In this document: positions 1 to 6,939 of the stretch, piece after piece | How the letters are laid out: every line of letters begins with the position of its first letter | Position numbering within the stretch: the stretch's first letter is position 1 | Assembly (NCBI GenBank): GCA_964450305.1 | Contig: CAYVFB010000043.1 | Location: 1 to 26,088, forward strand | From: JAAYJG01 sp964450305 | Lineage (GTDB): Bacteria; Bacillota; Clostridia; DSM-8532 | Direction of reading: 5' to 3' | Length of the DNA stretch: 26,088 nucleotides | Translations under genes and position numbers: made by a program | The notes under the pieces: model-generated | Databases searched by the model: none | Told to the model about the DNA's origin: nothing | The model's input: the letters and a program-made list of their open reading frames with translations, nothing else

Positions 1-468
1 GAAAGGGTTCATCGCAGGGAAGATATTTACTATCTCCAATCCATGGAAGAAGTACAAAAGATGTTTTCAGACGTGATCGGCGTCATAACGCTGGTTCTAT
101 TGGTCATATCCATTATTACGCTGATTGTGGGCGGAATTGGAATCATCAACATCCTTCTCGTATCGGTAACCGAAAGAATACGGGAAATTGGCATACGCAA
201 GGCACTTGGGGCTCAAAAGAGAGACATTATCATTCAGTTTTTATTGGAATCCATTATCATGACAGGGTTTGCAGGCTTGATCGGGATCGTTTTGGGTGTG
301 GTGGCAGGCAACCTGATTTCAACCTTTATTAAGATCCCACCCGCGGTGGATGTTGAGATCATCGTTTTGTCTTTTTCAATTTCTGTTATATTGGGGCTCA
401 TATTCGGGGTGTATCCTGCGAAAAAGGCCGCAGATCTGGATCCTATCGAAGCCCTGCGCTATGAATAG
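1..468 (+). CDS. MacB/FtsX-type ABC transporter permease, C-terminal part (5' end outside window)
   Basis: The frame is open from base 1, so only the last 155 residues are present. They show the MacB/FtsX permease C-terminal layout: a long hydrophobic segment (about residues 25-56) ending in the family hallmark GGIGIINILLVSVTERIREI, then the cytoplasmic motif REIGIRKALGA, followed by two more membrane segments (about 78-105 and 118-140) and the usual end PxxALRYE. MacB-like permeases use ATP hydrolysed by a partner MacA/MacB-type ATPase to drive export or envelope remodelling through a periplasmic or extracellular domain; here that domain and the ATPase must lie upstream. The ATG at 43 is internal to the family fold and is not the true start. 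Family membership is secure; the substrate cannot be read from this fragment. Confidence 0.9.
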   Translation, partial: ERVHRREDIYYLQSMEEVQKMFSDVIGVITLVLLVISIITLIVGGIGIINILLVSVTERIREIGIRKALGAQKRDIIIQFLLESIIMTGFAGLIGIVLGVVAGNLISTFIKIPPAVDVEIIVLSFSISVILGLIFGVYPAKKAADLDPIEALRYE

Positions 469-488
469 GGAATAGAGAAAAAATGTAT

Positions 489-518
489 ATGGGGCAGAAT
501 CATTTGGTTCTGCCCCAT
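489..518. terminator. Bidirectional hairpin terminator between convergent genes
   Basis: An 11-bp perfect stem (489-499 with 508-518, arm ATGGGGCAGAA) closes an 8-base loop. On the minus strand the stem is followed by ATACATTTTTT, a good T-run, so it should end the Spo0E-like gene. On the plus strand the tail is only ATTCTCAAT, so termination of the permease gene is probably weaker. It sits 20 bases after the permease stop and 6 bases after the minus-strand gene's stop. Confidence 0.75.
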
Positions 519-524
519 TCTCAA

Positions 525-698
525 TCAAGGAGATATGTTTGTACTGATACTCTTCTGATATGCTACCACATACTTATCCAACAAGAAGTTAATTCGCTGT
601 ACTTCGGTATTTTGCAGATCATAACTGTTTTGTTTCAGGAGACAATGCATCAGGCTCTGAAGAACTTTGATCCAAAAGAATAAAGTCAGCCTATTCAT
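525..698 (-). CDS. Spo0E-like aspartyl-phosphate phosphatase (small, 57 aa)
   Basis: Reading the minus strand gives a 57-residue protein starting at ATG 698 with a perfect ribosome site AAGGAGGT (707-714) 8 bases upstream. The sequence fits the two-helix Spo0E hairpin: helix one about residues 9-22 (WIKVLQSLMHCLLK), a turn, then NTEVQRINFLLDKYVVAYQ (30-48), which aligns with the family pattern (D/N)xEVxxxSxxLDxxIxxYQ. The usual Ser of SQELD is Asn37 here, while Leu40-Asp41 are kept. Family members remove phosphate from Spo0A~P and delay sporulation. The gene is divergent from walR and ends in its own terminator. The assignment rests on motif and length, both weak in so short a protein; the coding call is firmer than the function. 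Confidence 0.65.
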   Translation of the reverse strand: MNRLTLFFWIKVLQSLMHCLLKQNSYDLQNTEVQRINFLLDKYVVAYQKSISTNISP

Positions 699-741
699 CT
701 TCGTAGACCTCCTTCAATGGAAAAATGATAAAATACTATAA

Positions 742-764
742 AACAGTTTAAAATCTGTTATAAT
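742..764 (+). promoter_or_regulatory. Candidate walR promoter (extended -10) with palindrome
   Basis: TGTTATAAT (756-764) is a perfect extended -10 element (TGN before TATAAT); no good -35 is seen at the right distance. It overlaps an inverted repeat AACAG (742-746) / CTGTT (755-759), which could be an operator shared with the divergent Spo0E-like gene. The expected transcript would start near 771, leaving a leader of about 110 bases before walR. Confidence 0.5.
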
Positions 765-879
765 AGGATTAGCCGAGCAATTGATGTTTTCCAGCAAAAC
801 AATAGTTAAAGATCTGTCATTTGATATATACCATAATCATCAGAAAAGAAACATAAATATTTAAAAAGAAGGTGATTGA

Positions 880-1572
880 ATGAAAAGAAAAATCCTTATT
901 GTCGATGATGAGAAAAACATCGTGGATATTTTAAAATTTAATCTGAAAAAGGAAGGCTTTGACACTATCGAGGCTTATGACGGCAGGCAAGCCCTGGAAA
1001 TGGTTGAGAAAGAGAAGCCGGACTTAATCCTTCTGGATATCATGTTACCCGAATATGATGGTTTTACGGTATGTAAAAAAATCAGACAGACTATGAACAC
1101 CCCCATCCTGATGCTGACTGCACGGGAGGAGGAGGTTGACAAGGTGCTCGGGCTGGAGCTTGGCGCGGACGACTACATCACAAAGCCCTTCAGTCCCAGG
1201 GAACTGATGGCCAGGGTAAAAGCCAACCTTCGGCGCGTCGTCGAGGATGTTCAAAAGGATCAAAGCGAGATTTTAGTTTGCGGTGATTTGTCCATCGATG
1301 TGAATCGTTGGGAAATCAAACGCGATGATCAAACCATCGAGCTGACCTTAAGGGAATTTGAGCTTGTAAAGTTCCTTGCGATTCAAAAGGGTCAGATCTT
1401 TTCAAGGGAAAGCCTGCTGGAAAAGGTTTGGGGCTACGAATATTACGGGGACGTACGCACCGTTGATGTCACGGTCAGGCGGTTAAGGGAAAAGCTGGAG
1501 AAGATACCCGGCAAGCCCGAATATATTCTTACAAAACGCGGGGTAGGGTATTATTTCAATCCATCATTATAA
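880..1572 (+). CDS. walR: WalR (YycF) response regulator, OmpR family
   Basis: A 230-residue OmpR/PhoB-type regulator. The receiver domain shows the acidic pair Asp9-Asp10, the phosphoacceptor Asp53 (LLDIMLPEYDG), Thr80 and Lys102 (TKPFSPREL). The C-terminal winged helix spans about 130-228, with LTLREFELVKFLA, VRTVDVTVRRLREKLE and the closing TKRGVGYYF. The start is ATG 880 after AGAAGGTG. It is followed 22 bases later by a WalK-type kinase and then yycH/yycI, which identifies it as WalR, the essential regulator of cell-wall hydrolase and wall-metabolism genes in Firmicutes, rather than PhoP, its close relative. Function is by family and context; no WalR target site was confirmed in the window. 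Confidence 0.95.
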   Translation: MKRKILIVDDEKNIVDILKFNLKKEGFDTIEAYDGRQALEMVEKEKPDLILLDIMLPEYDGFTVCKKIRQTMNTPILMLTAREEEVDKVLGLELGADDYITKPFSPRELMARVKANLRRVVEDVQKDQSEILVCGDLSIDVNRWEIKRDDQTIELTLREFELVKFLAIQKGQIFSRESLLEKVWGYEYYGDVRTVDVTVRRLREKLEKIPGKPEYILTKRGVGYYFNPSL

Positions 1573-1594
1573 CCATCAAATCCGGGGGATATGA

Positions 1595-3385
1595 ATGTTT
1601 TTTTTAAGAAGCCTGCAGTGGAGACTTGTTATCATCATTGTGCTGATCACCTTCGTGTTGATGTCTGTCATATGGGTGTTTCTAACGCTCAAGGTGGAAG
1701 AGATTTTCTATAATGATTTCAGAGATACGGTTATCGATAACTGCGCATTTTTGAACATCAATGAAGACATGACTGTAAGCGAACTGAAGAAAGGCCTGCA
1801 GGAACCCTACACGTTAAGCCAGCTGGCCGGAAAGGAGAAAAGCTATACGGTGATCCGGGGGGATTCCCACGAGATCGTATACTCCTCCGATGCGCTTTAT
1901 ACTGAAAATGCAATCGATTTTCGCAATCAAATCCTGAAATCTGAAAATATGATGGCGGTTATCGGGGGCGATGCCGAAGGGAAAGACAAGAGAATTACCC
2001 GTTCCATGAAGGGTGACTTTTACGACTATGTGAAGAGGCAAACCCTTGAAGATGGCGAATATATATTGTATTTCAAATACAACCGTTCTCAGGCCCAGGA
2101 AATTATCAGGGAATTTGGCAATGTGATTCTCACCGGCATGCTTGTTGCGGTGGTCGTGGCCATAGCCATCGGGCTCCTGCTGTCACGAACCATCACGAAA
2201 CCGATTGTAGATATCATGCATAAAGCTGAAAATATTACATCGGGAGACTTTGATCAGGTTCTCGAAGTGAACTCCGACGATGAAATCGGAAAGCTGACCA
2301 GCACTTTCAATTATATGACAAACCAGTTGAAAAGCATGCTTCACGAAATATCTTCTGAAAAAAACAAGTTTGAAATGATCCTGAACTACATGACCGATGG
2401 GATTATTGCTTTTAATCGGGATGGGCTGATCATTCACTTCAACTCGGCTGCTCATCGATTTTTGGAATTACAGCAATCCGATCTGAGCTTTATGGGCATC
2501 ATGAAAAAAGTGGGCGTTGACTGCACCATGTCAGAGATGCTTGATAAGGAATTTTTGAAGGTCGCGGGCAGAAACATTCACTTAAAAGATAACTTTTATA
2601 AAATCAGTTTTGCTTTATTCACCGATAAGGAAAACAGCGCGGGGGGCGTTATCACCGTTATACAGGATATTACTGAGGCACAGAAGCTCGATAACATGCG
2701 AAAAGAATTTGTAGCCAATGTATCTCATGAGCTGAAAACACCGTTAACCTCCATAAAAAGCTATTCTGAAACCCTTTTGGATGGAGCCCTTGAAGATCAT
2801 GACACAGCAAAGAACTTTATGCAGGTTATTTACTCTGAATCGAACCGAATGGACAGGCTGGTGAAGGATCTGCTGCTTTTATCGAAGCATGACAGCGGTA
2901 TCCGGCTGAACTTCCAACGCATTTCTCCGCTGGAACTGACACAGAGCGTTCTGGAGAACCTCAAATTGTCCATCGATGAAAAACACCAGCAGATGACGCT
3001 TATCAAAACAGAAGAACCGCCGCAGGTGCTCGGTGACTGGGATCGACTGGAGCAGCTGTTGCTCAATGTGGTCGGAAATGCCATCAAATATACCCCCGAT
3101 TATGGCCAGATAACGGTTTATGTAGGAGAAAAAGATGGGTATGCCCGCATTTCCGTTGTGGATACAGGCATTGGTATACCTGAAGAGGATATGGAAAGAA
3201 TATTTGAAAGGTTCTACCGCGTTGATAAGGCACGGTCAAGGCAAATGGGAGGAACCGGGCTTGGTCTGTCCATTGCAAAAGAAATTGCAATATCTCACGG
3301 CGGTTCCATCGAAGCAAGCAGCCAGCCCAACAAGGGAACGGAAATCACCATTTTATTGCCCGCAGCAAAAACGGAGGAACAATAA
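1595..3385 (+). CDS. walK: WalK (YycG) sensor histidine kinase
   Basis: This is a 596-residue membrane kinase with the WalK domain order. Transmembrane helix 1 spans about 11-32, an extracellular sensor 33-175, and helix 2 about 177-197. A HAMP domain covers 198-250 (RTITKPIVDI to NYMTNQL), and a PAS domain about 256-360 (MTDGIIAFNRDGLIIHFN). The HisKA box FVANVSHELKTPLTS carries the phosphorylated His378. The ATPase domain has N495 (N box NVVGNAIKY), DTGIGIP 523-529 (G1), FERFYRV (F box) and GGTGLGLSIAKE 552-563 (G2). WalK phosphorylates WalR and is restrained at the membrane by YycH/YycI, both encoded downstream. The start ATG 1595 follows GGGGGA. It lies 22 bases after the walR stop, so the two genes are cotranscribed. 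Confidence 0.95.
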   Translation: MFFLRSLQWRLVIIIVLITFVLMSVIWVFLTLKVEEIFYNDFRDTVIDNCAFLNINEDMTVSELKKGLQEPYTLSQLAGKEKSYTVIRGDSHEIVYSSDALYTENAIDFRNQILKSENMMAVIGGDAEGKDKRITRSMKGDFYDYVKRQTLEDGEYILYFKYNRSQAQEIIREFGNVILTGMLVAVVVAIAIGLLLSRTITKPIVDIMHKAENITSGDFDQVLEVNSDDEIGKLTSTFNYMTNQLKSMLHEISSEKNKFEMILNYMTDGIIAFNRDGLIIHFNSAAHRFLELQQSDLSFMGIMKKVGVDCTMSEMLDKEFLKVAGRNIHLKDNFYKISFALFTDKENSAGGVITVIQDITEAQKLDNMRKEFVANVSHELKTPLTSIKSYSETLLDGALEDHDTAKNFMQVIYSESNRMDRLVKDLLLLSKHDSGIRLNFQRISPLELTQSVLENLKLSIDEKHQQMTLIKTEEPPQVLGDWDRLEQLLLNVVGNAIKYTPDYGQITVYVGEKDGYARISVVDTGIGIPEEDMERIFERFYRVDKARSRQMGGTGLGLSIAKEIAISHGGSIEASSQPNKGTEITILLPAAKTEEQ

Positions 3386-3470
3386 TTCTGACTCTGTGTC
3401 CTCCCTTCTGCGTCGGGTCTTCCGGCATACAGAACTGTTCCCTGGGTTGAACCGGGAAATATGAACGGTA

Positions 3471-3491
3471 ACCGCATTTTAAAAACGCGGT
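3471..3491 (+). repeat. Imperfect inverted repeat downstream of walK
   Basis: ACCGC (3471-3475) pairs with GCGGT (3487-3491) around the self-complementary TTTTAAAA, with one A/C mismatch. It lies in the 238-base gap between walK and the next gene. It has no T-run after it, so it could be a weak attenuator or an operator; I see no stronger terminator in this gap. Confidence 0.3.
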
Positions 3492-3515
3492 AATGGATTT
3501 GTAACACAATAGGTG

Positions 3516-3521
3516 TATAAT
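3516..3521 (+). promoter_or_regulatory. Candidate -10 box upstream of the exported-protein gene
   Basis: A perfect TATAAT at 3516-3521 lies about 100 bases before the next start codon. No convincing -35 hexamer sits 16-18 bases upstream, so an internal promoter for the downstream exported protein-yycH-yycI group is possible but not strong. Confidence 0.3.
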
Positions 3522-3623
3522 AAAGGAAGAACCAATTTTTATGCGATGCCTCATTCTTTCGCACAGGCATTCGTTGAAGCTTGACGAAAGTGCAACAGTC
3601 TTGAACCTCGCAGGAGGGTTGAT

Positions 3624-4292
3624 ATGATAAAAAGGCTAATGTTCATCCTGCTGGTTGCCTTTATGTTTGCAGCCGGCGCAGTGGTTTCGATGGCAGATGA
3701 CGATCCCGCTTCCATAAAAAATTTTATGGCAGAAAAAAAAGGAGGGTCTGATTCGCCTGCATTGAATAGTTCAGGCGCAGCACAGTACATAGAAGAATAT
3801 TCACATCAAGCGGTGATTGATCAATACAGCGATATCTTTTTCAGCGAGGAAGGGCTTGCCGGCGACGTTTACATGAATGAAGAAGATATCAAGCTTGTAA
3901 AAGATGTAGACAGCACCAATATTCAGGACTATATTCTGTCATTAACGCTGATGGATACTGTGAAGCCTACCGAAGAGGATCCCATCGTTGTGATGTTTTT
4001 TGTCAAGAAAGAGGGTACGTATACACAGCTCTCCTTCCCAAGGTATTTATATAAGCGCTGGTCACGCTTTTATAATATCAGGCTGCCCTATACAGGCAAG
4101 GATAACCCCAATCATGTCAGGGTGGTTGCTTTCCTCAAAAGCCAATGGAAATCTCTTGAGCTTGGGGTGAATCTGGAAATTACCGATCGATCGGAAACGA
4201 TCGTCGTGGCTGAAAATCCGGATTTTAATCTGAAAAGCAGCTTAATCAATTCCTGGGATACGATCAAGCGGGTGGAGAGCATACTAAAGTAG
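3624..4292 (+). CDS. Exported protein of unknown function in the wal operon
   Basis: This is a 222-residue protein that I do not recognise. ATG 3624 follows GCAGGAGGG with good spacing. The N-terminus MIKRLMFILLVAFMFAAGAV is a typical signal peptide, with a likely signal-peptidase I site after VSMA (about residue 24). There is no lipobox cysteine. The mature part (about 198 residues) is acidic near its start and has no further membrane segment and no cysteine, so an extracellular or wall-zone soluble protein is expected. No enzymatic motif is visible. It stands between walK and yycH and ends 9 bases before yycH. By position it could be another modulator of the WalK sensor or a wall-stress effector, but that is inference from neighbourhood only. 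Confidence 0.85.
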   Translation: MIKRLMFILLVAFMFAAGAVVSMADDDPASIKNFMAEKKGGSDSPALNSSGAAQYIEEYSHQAVIDQYSDIFFSEEGLAGDVYMNEEDIKLVKDVDSTNIQDYILSLTLMDTVKPTEEDPIVVMFFVKKEGTYTQLSFPRYLYKRWSRFYNIRLPYTGKDNPNHVRVVAFLKSQWKSLELGVNLEITDRSETIVVAENPDFNLKSSLINSWDTIKRVESILK

Positions 4293-4301
4293 GGGTAAAG
4301 C

Positions 4302-5735
4302 ATGCGCGCATCTATAGAGCTTAAAAAGTCCATACTGATGATATTTTTATTATTGTTGGGTGTCTTTCAGATGGGAATTCTTTGGAGCGATAAAAGTCCG
4401 GGAATTCCCTTTCCGTTTGTATCGCAAAGTTACTGGCCAAAAGCCGAAACGGTCAAAATCGATGAGGTGAAGGGCTTATACATCCATCCCAAAAGAATTG
4501 TTGTCTCTGATGGCGGAACGGGCATTACAGACGGCAACGGGAAGTACTGGCCATTGTCCTCAGACAGTGATGCCTACAAGGGTATATGGGCTGACGTTTC
4601 AACACGTTACTTAAAGCAGGTTTTTGAAAATAAACCGAACAGTGAGAATACCTCCGACTGGAACACCATCATGAAGAAGAAATGCATCATCCTGGAGTTT
4701 AAGAACCTTATTCCCGTCGGAATTCTCCAATGGATGTCCGGGACAGAAAAACCTGTTCTGACACCCTTTAAAGAGGTTCGTATGATCGCGGTTGATCCGG
4801 AGAGCTTCAACTACAACGAAAGCATTGTATACATGACGGATGATGGTGAAAAGGCATATCAATACACTGTTGTCAATGAGGGTGGTATGAAAAAAGAAGA
4901 CTATATTGCTTTGATGAACGGTATCGAATCAAATAATGCCATCATTCCGATGACACTTGTGGGAACCTATCACCCGGTAAAAAATGATGATCTCCTTACG
5001 GTTCTCTCCGATAAAAAGGAAGAACGGATCATATGGGATCTTGCCTTAAAAACACCAAAAGAAATCGTCCTGCTGCAAAGAGATAATGTGGATACCATTC
5101 AGGAAATTCTTTTGGATTCCGGGTCAAAATACACTGAGTTTAAAGATGATGCCGGGCCTTACGCGGACAGAACCGAAGTGCTGTTCTCGGATGACGAGAA
5201 AATTGTGCGATATTATCAAAACGGCTTTTTGGATTACAGGTTCAGGGAGATGAAAGGCGCTAAGGGTACGGTGGAGGAGGCGTTTGAAAAAGCAGTCGCC
5301 TTTATCGAAGTCAGGCGCAAAAAAATTATTTATGAAACCGATATCAACCTGTGTGATATTAACTCCCAAAATGAGCATTATTATAAATTTACCTTCGACT
5401 ACATTTTCGATAATATGGACATCGAGGTTCTGGATGAGCAGACCAAAACCATTGGCCCGGTCATCACCATATGCGCCAACCGAGAGCGTGTGCTTGATGT
5501 AAAGTGGCATATCAAAACCCTGGAATATAATGATTATTACAATTACTACAACCTGAATTTTTATGATTTCTATGAAAATCAACTGGTTTTGGAGCCCCGG
5601 TTTGGTGGGCAGATTCAGGATATATCCATCCGGTATCTTTACAGTGATTATGGGATGCGTGCCGAACCATACTGGCTGGTCGAGACCGATCCCGATCAGA
5701 AATTTTATCTGAAAATGAGGGGGGAGGTGGAATGA
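4302..5735 (+). CDS. yycH: YycH, WalK-regulatory membrane protein
   Basis: This is a 477-residue protein with one N-terminal membrane anchor (about residues 11-29, ILMIFLLLLGVFQMGILW) and a large extracellular region, as in Bacillus YycH (about 455 residues). YycH sits outside the membrane, binds YycI and WalK through membrane helices, and tunes WalK activity. The C-terminal part is rich in Asn/Tyr/Asp (YNDYYNYYNLNFYDF). Sequence similarity across YycH proteins is low, so the call leans on topology, length and position between walK and yycI. The start ATG 4302 follows AGGGGT. The stop lies one base before the yycI start, indicating translational coupling. Confidence 0.88.
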   Translation: MRASIELKKSILMIFLLLLGVFQMGILWSDKSPGIPFPFVSQSYWPKAETVKIDEVKGLYIHPKRIVVSDGGTGITDGNGKYWPLSSDSDAYKGIWADVSTRYLKQVFENKPNSENTSDWNTIMKKKCIILEFKNLIPVGILQWMSGTEKPVLTPFKEVRMIAVDPESFNYNESIVYMTDDGEKAYQYTVVNEGGMKKEDYIALMNGIESNNAIIPMTLVGTYHPVKNDDLLTVLSDKKEERIIWDLALKTPKEIVLLQRDNVDTIQEILLDSGSKYTEFKDDAGPYADRTEVLFSDDEKIVRYYQNGFLDYRFREMKGAKGTVEEAFEKAVAFIEVRRKKIIYETDINLCDINSQNEHYYKFTFDYIFDNMDIEVLDEQTKTIGPVITICANRERVLDVKWHIKTLEYNDYYNYYNLNFYDFYENQLVLEPRFGGQIQDISIRYLYSDYGMRAEPYWLVETDPDQKFYLKMRGEVE

Positions 5736-5736
5736 C

Positions 5737-6552
5737 ATGAACTGGCGCAAAGCTAAAAACATACTTTTGGTCGTATTGCTGCTGCTGAACGTTTTTTTGT
5801 TTATCAATGTCCTGAGTGTTAAGGATCCCTTTGATATAACCGGAAAGTACCAAAAGGATGCCAAAAAGGCTCTTCAGACAGCGGGTGTCATCGTATCCGG
5901 AAACATTCCCTCCTCTTCACCCGTGGGCAGAATCAGCTTCAGCCAGCCAGAGGAGTCATTTTACACCGAATTTGTACAGCGGCTGACAGGCCTTGAGGTG
6001 GAAAACGCAGACTGGTCTTCCGACAACCGCTTTGAGAATGGCGGAACTGTCCTAAGCTTTTCGGGCAGAGATTTTATATACACCCTGGAAACCAGTGAAG
6101 AAGTATTCCCCACAGATAATGCGAAAAAGCTTGATCAAAAGCTTAAAGGCTGGCTGAGAGAAAAGTTTTTTGGAAAAGATGCTTTTGTTCAGGATGGTCT
6201 GGTTCAAAACGGAGATACAAGCACAGCAGAGTATGTTCGAAAATACAAAAACCTTCCCCTGTTCGGGCAGAGGATCACCCTTACGATCATAAACAACAGG
6301 CTTACCAAAATGGAAGGAAGCCTAAAGCTGTTCTACGACATTAAGGCCAGTAAGGCCGCCGATGAAATCATTTCACCCAACATCGTGCTATTAACGGGCA
6401 AAGACAAGGTTCAAGGCATCATCAATTCCATCGATCTGGGCTATTTAAGTCTGCAGGGAGACGATCTGTATGATACGCCCGTCTGGCGTATAACACTTGC
6501 CTCCGGTGAAAAAGTGTGGTTTAACGCTTATACCGGAGAGTTTCTTGAGTAA
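5737..6552 (+). CDS. yycI: YycI, WalK-regulatory membrane protein
   Basis: This is a 271-residue protein. The start MNWRKAKNILLVVLLLLNVF is the characteristic YycI N-terminus: a short cytoplasmic W-x-K-A-K stretch and one membrane helix at about 8-27. The extracellular domain follows; its C-terminal part (VWRITLASGEKVWFNAYTGEFLE) resembles the PepSY-like repeat typical of YycI. It partners with YycH to control WalK. ATG 5737 is preceded by a strong GGGGAGGTGG site that lies inside the end of yycH, and only one base separates the two genes. Bacillus YycI is about 280 residues, so this is full length. Confidence 0.9.
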   Translation: MNWRKAKNILLVVLLLLNVFLFINVLSVKDPFDITGKYQKDAKKALQTAGVIVSGNIPSSSPVGRISFSQPEESFYTEFVQRLTGLEVENADWSSDNRFENGGTVLSFSGRDFIYTLETSEEVFPTDNAKKLDQKLKGWLREKFFGKDAFVQDGLVQNGDTSTAEYVRKYKNLPLFGQRITLTIINNRLTKMEGSLKLFYDIKASKAADEIISPNIVLLTGKDKVQGIINSIDLGYLSLQGDDLYDTPVWRITLASGEKVWFNAYTGEFLE

Positions 6553-6589
6553 AGCAACCCATTTAAAATTGAATAAGCACCTGCATTAA

Positions 6590-6630
6590 TTATGAGGAAC
6601 AGTTCATAACTGTATGTGATAATTATGAAC
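6590..6630 (+). repeat. Overlapping inverted repeats downstream of yycI
   Basis: TTATGA (6590-6595), TCATAA (6604-6609) and TTATGA (6623-6628) alternate, so the middle copy can pair with either flank. The right-hand pairing extends to 8 bp (GTTCATAA 6602-6609 with TTATGAAC 6623-6630). A third hairpin, ACAGTT-CAT-AACTGT (6599-6613), overlaps both. These are mutually exclusive RNA folds or a protein-binding site. The rest of the 387-base gap to murA holds the hairpin at 6663-6684 and the murA promoter; I see no gene in it. Confidence 0.45.
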
Positions 6631-6662
6631 CAATTGTACACAAAAACATTGATGTTCTTGCG

Positions 6663-6690
6663 TGCAGGCGTTAAAGCGCCCGCATTTTAG
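6663..6690 (+). terminator. Weak terminator candidate after the wal operon
   Basis: The stem TGCxGGCG (6663-6670) pairs with CGCCxGCA (6677-6684), with one internal A/C mismatch and a TTAAAG loop, followed by TTTTAG. The short T-run makes it a modest terminator. Its place between yycI and the murA promoter fits an operon boundary. Confidence 0.4.
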
Positions 6691-6811
6691 CGTTCAATTC
6701 GTGCAAGCGCTCATTGAAAAAGACATCTGACAGATCGCTTCTTTCGTATCAGGGGTTCCCATATGCATCGTGATGGGCTGCCGGGAAACAAGTGCAGCGA
6801 AAAAATCGAAG

Positions 6812-6840
6812 TTGTCCTTTATTATCAGATATATTATAAT
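6812..6840 (+). promoter_or_regulatory. murA promoter, sigma-A type
   Basis: TTGTCC (6812-6817) is followed after 17 bases by a perfect TATAAT (6835-6840). The start would be near 6847, giving a leader of roughly 93 bases to the TTG start of murA. This separates murA transcription from the wal operon upstream. Confidence 0.65.
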
Positions 6841-6939
6841 AGTTACAGACTCCGGGAATGTGTGACAGGGTTTACTTTTAGCCGGATGACTGAAAAAAAG
6901 CTGTTTTTTACAAAAGAGCAGGAAAGATGGTGTTGGACA

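Noticed and set aside
483..683. A 66-codon plus-strand reading frame after the permease gene.
   Set aside because: It begins inside the terminator hairpin, has no ribosome site and lies opposite the much better supported minus-strand Spo0E-like gene.
3500..3519. A possible WalR box (TGTAAC ... TGTATA) before the exported-protein gene.
   Set aside because: The half-sites are separated by 8 bases instead of the 5 of the TGTWAH-N5-TGTWAH consensus, so the helical phase is wrong.
5124..5864. A 246-codon minus-strand frame opposite yycH/yycI.
   Set aside because: It is antisense to clearly coding genes, has no ribosome site and gives low-complexity Ile-rich sequence typical of a shadow frame.
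6763..6939. An upstream ATG extension of MurA by 59 residues.
   Set aside because: The added sequence is unlike MurA, covers the TTGTCC/TATAAT promoter, and the TTG start gives the exact family N-terminus and length.
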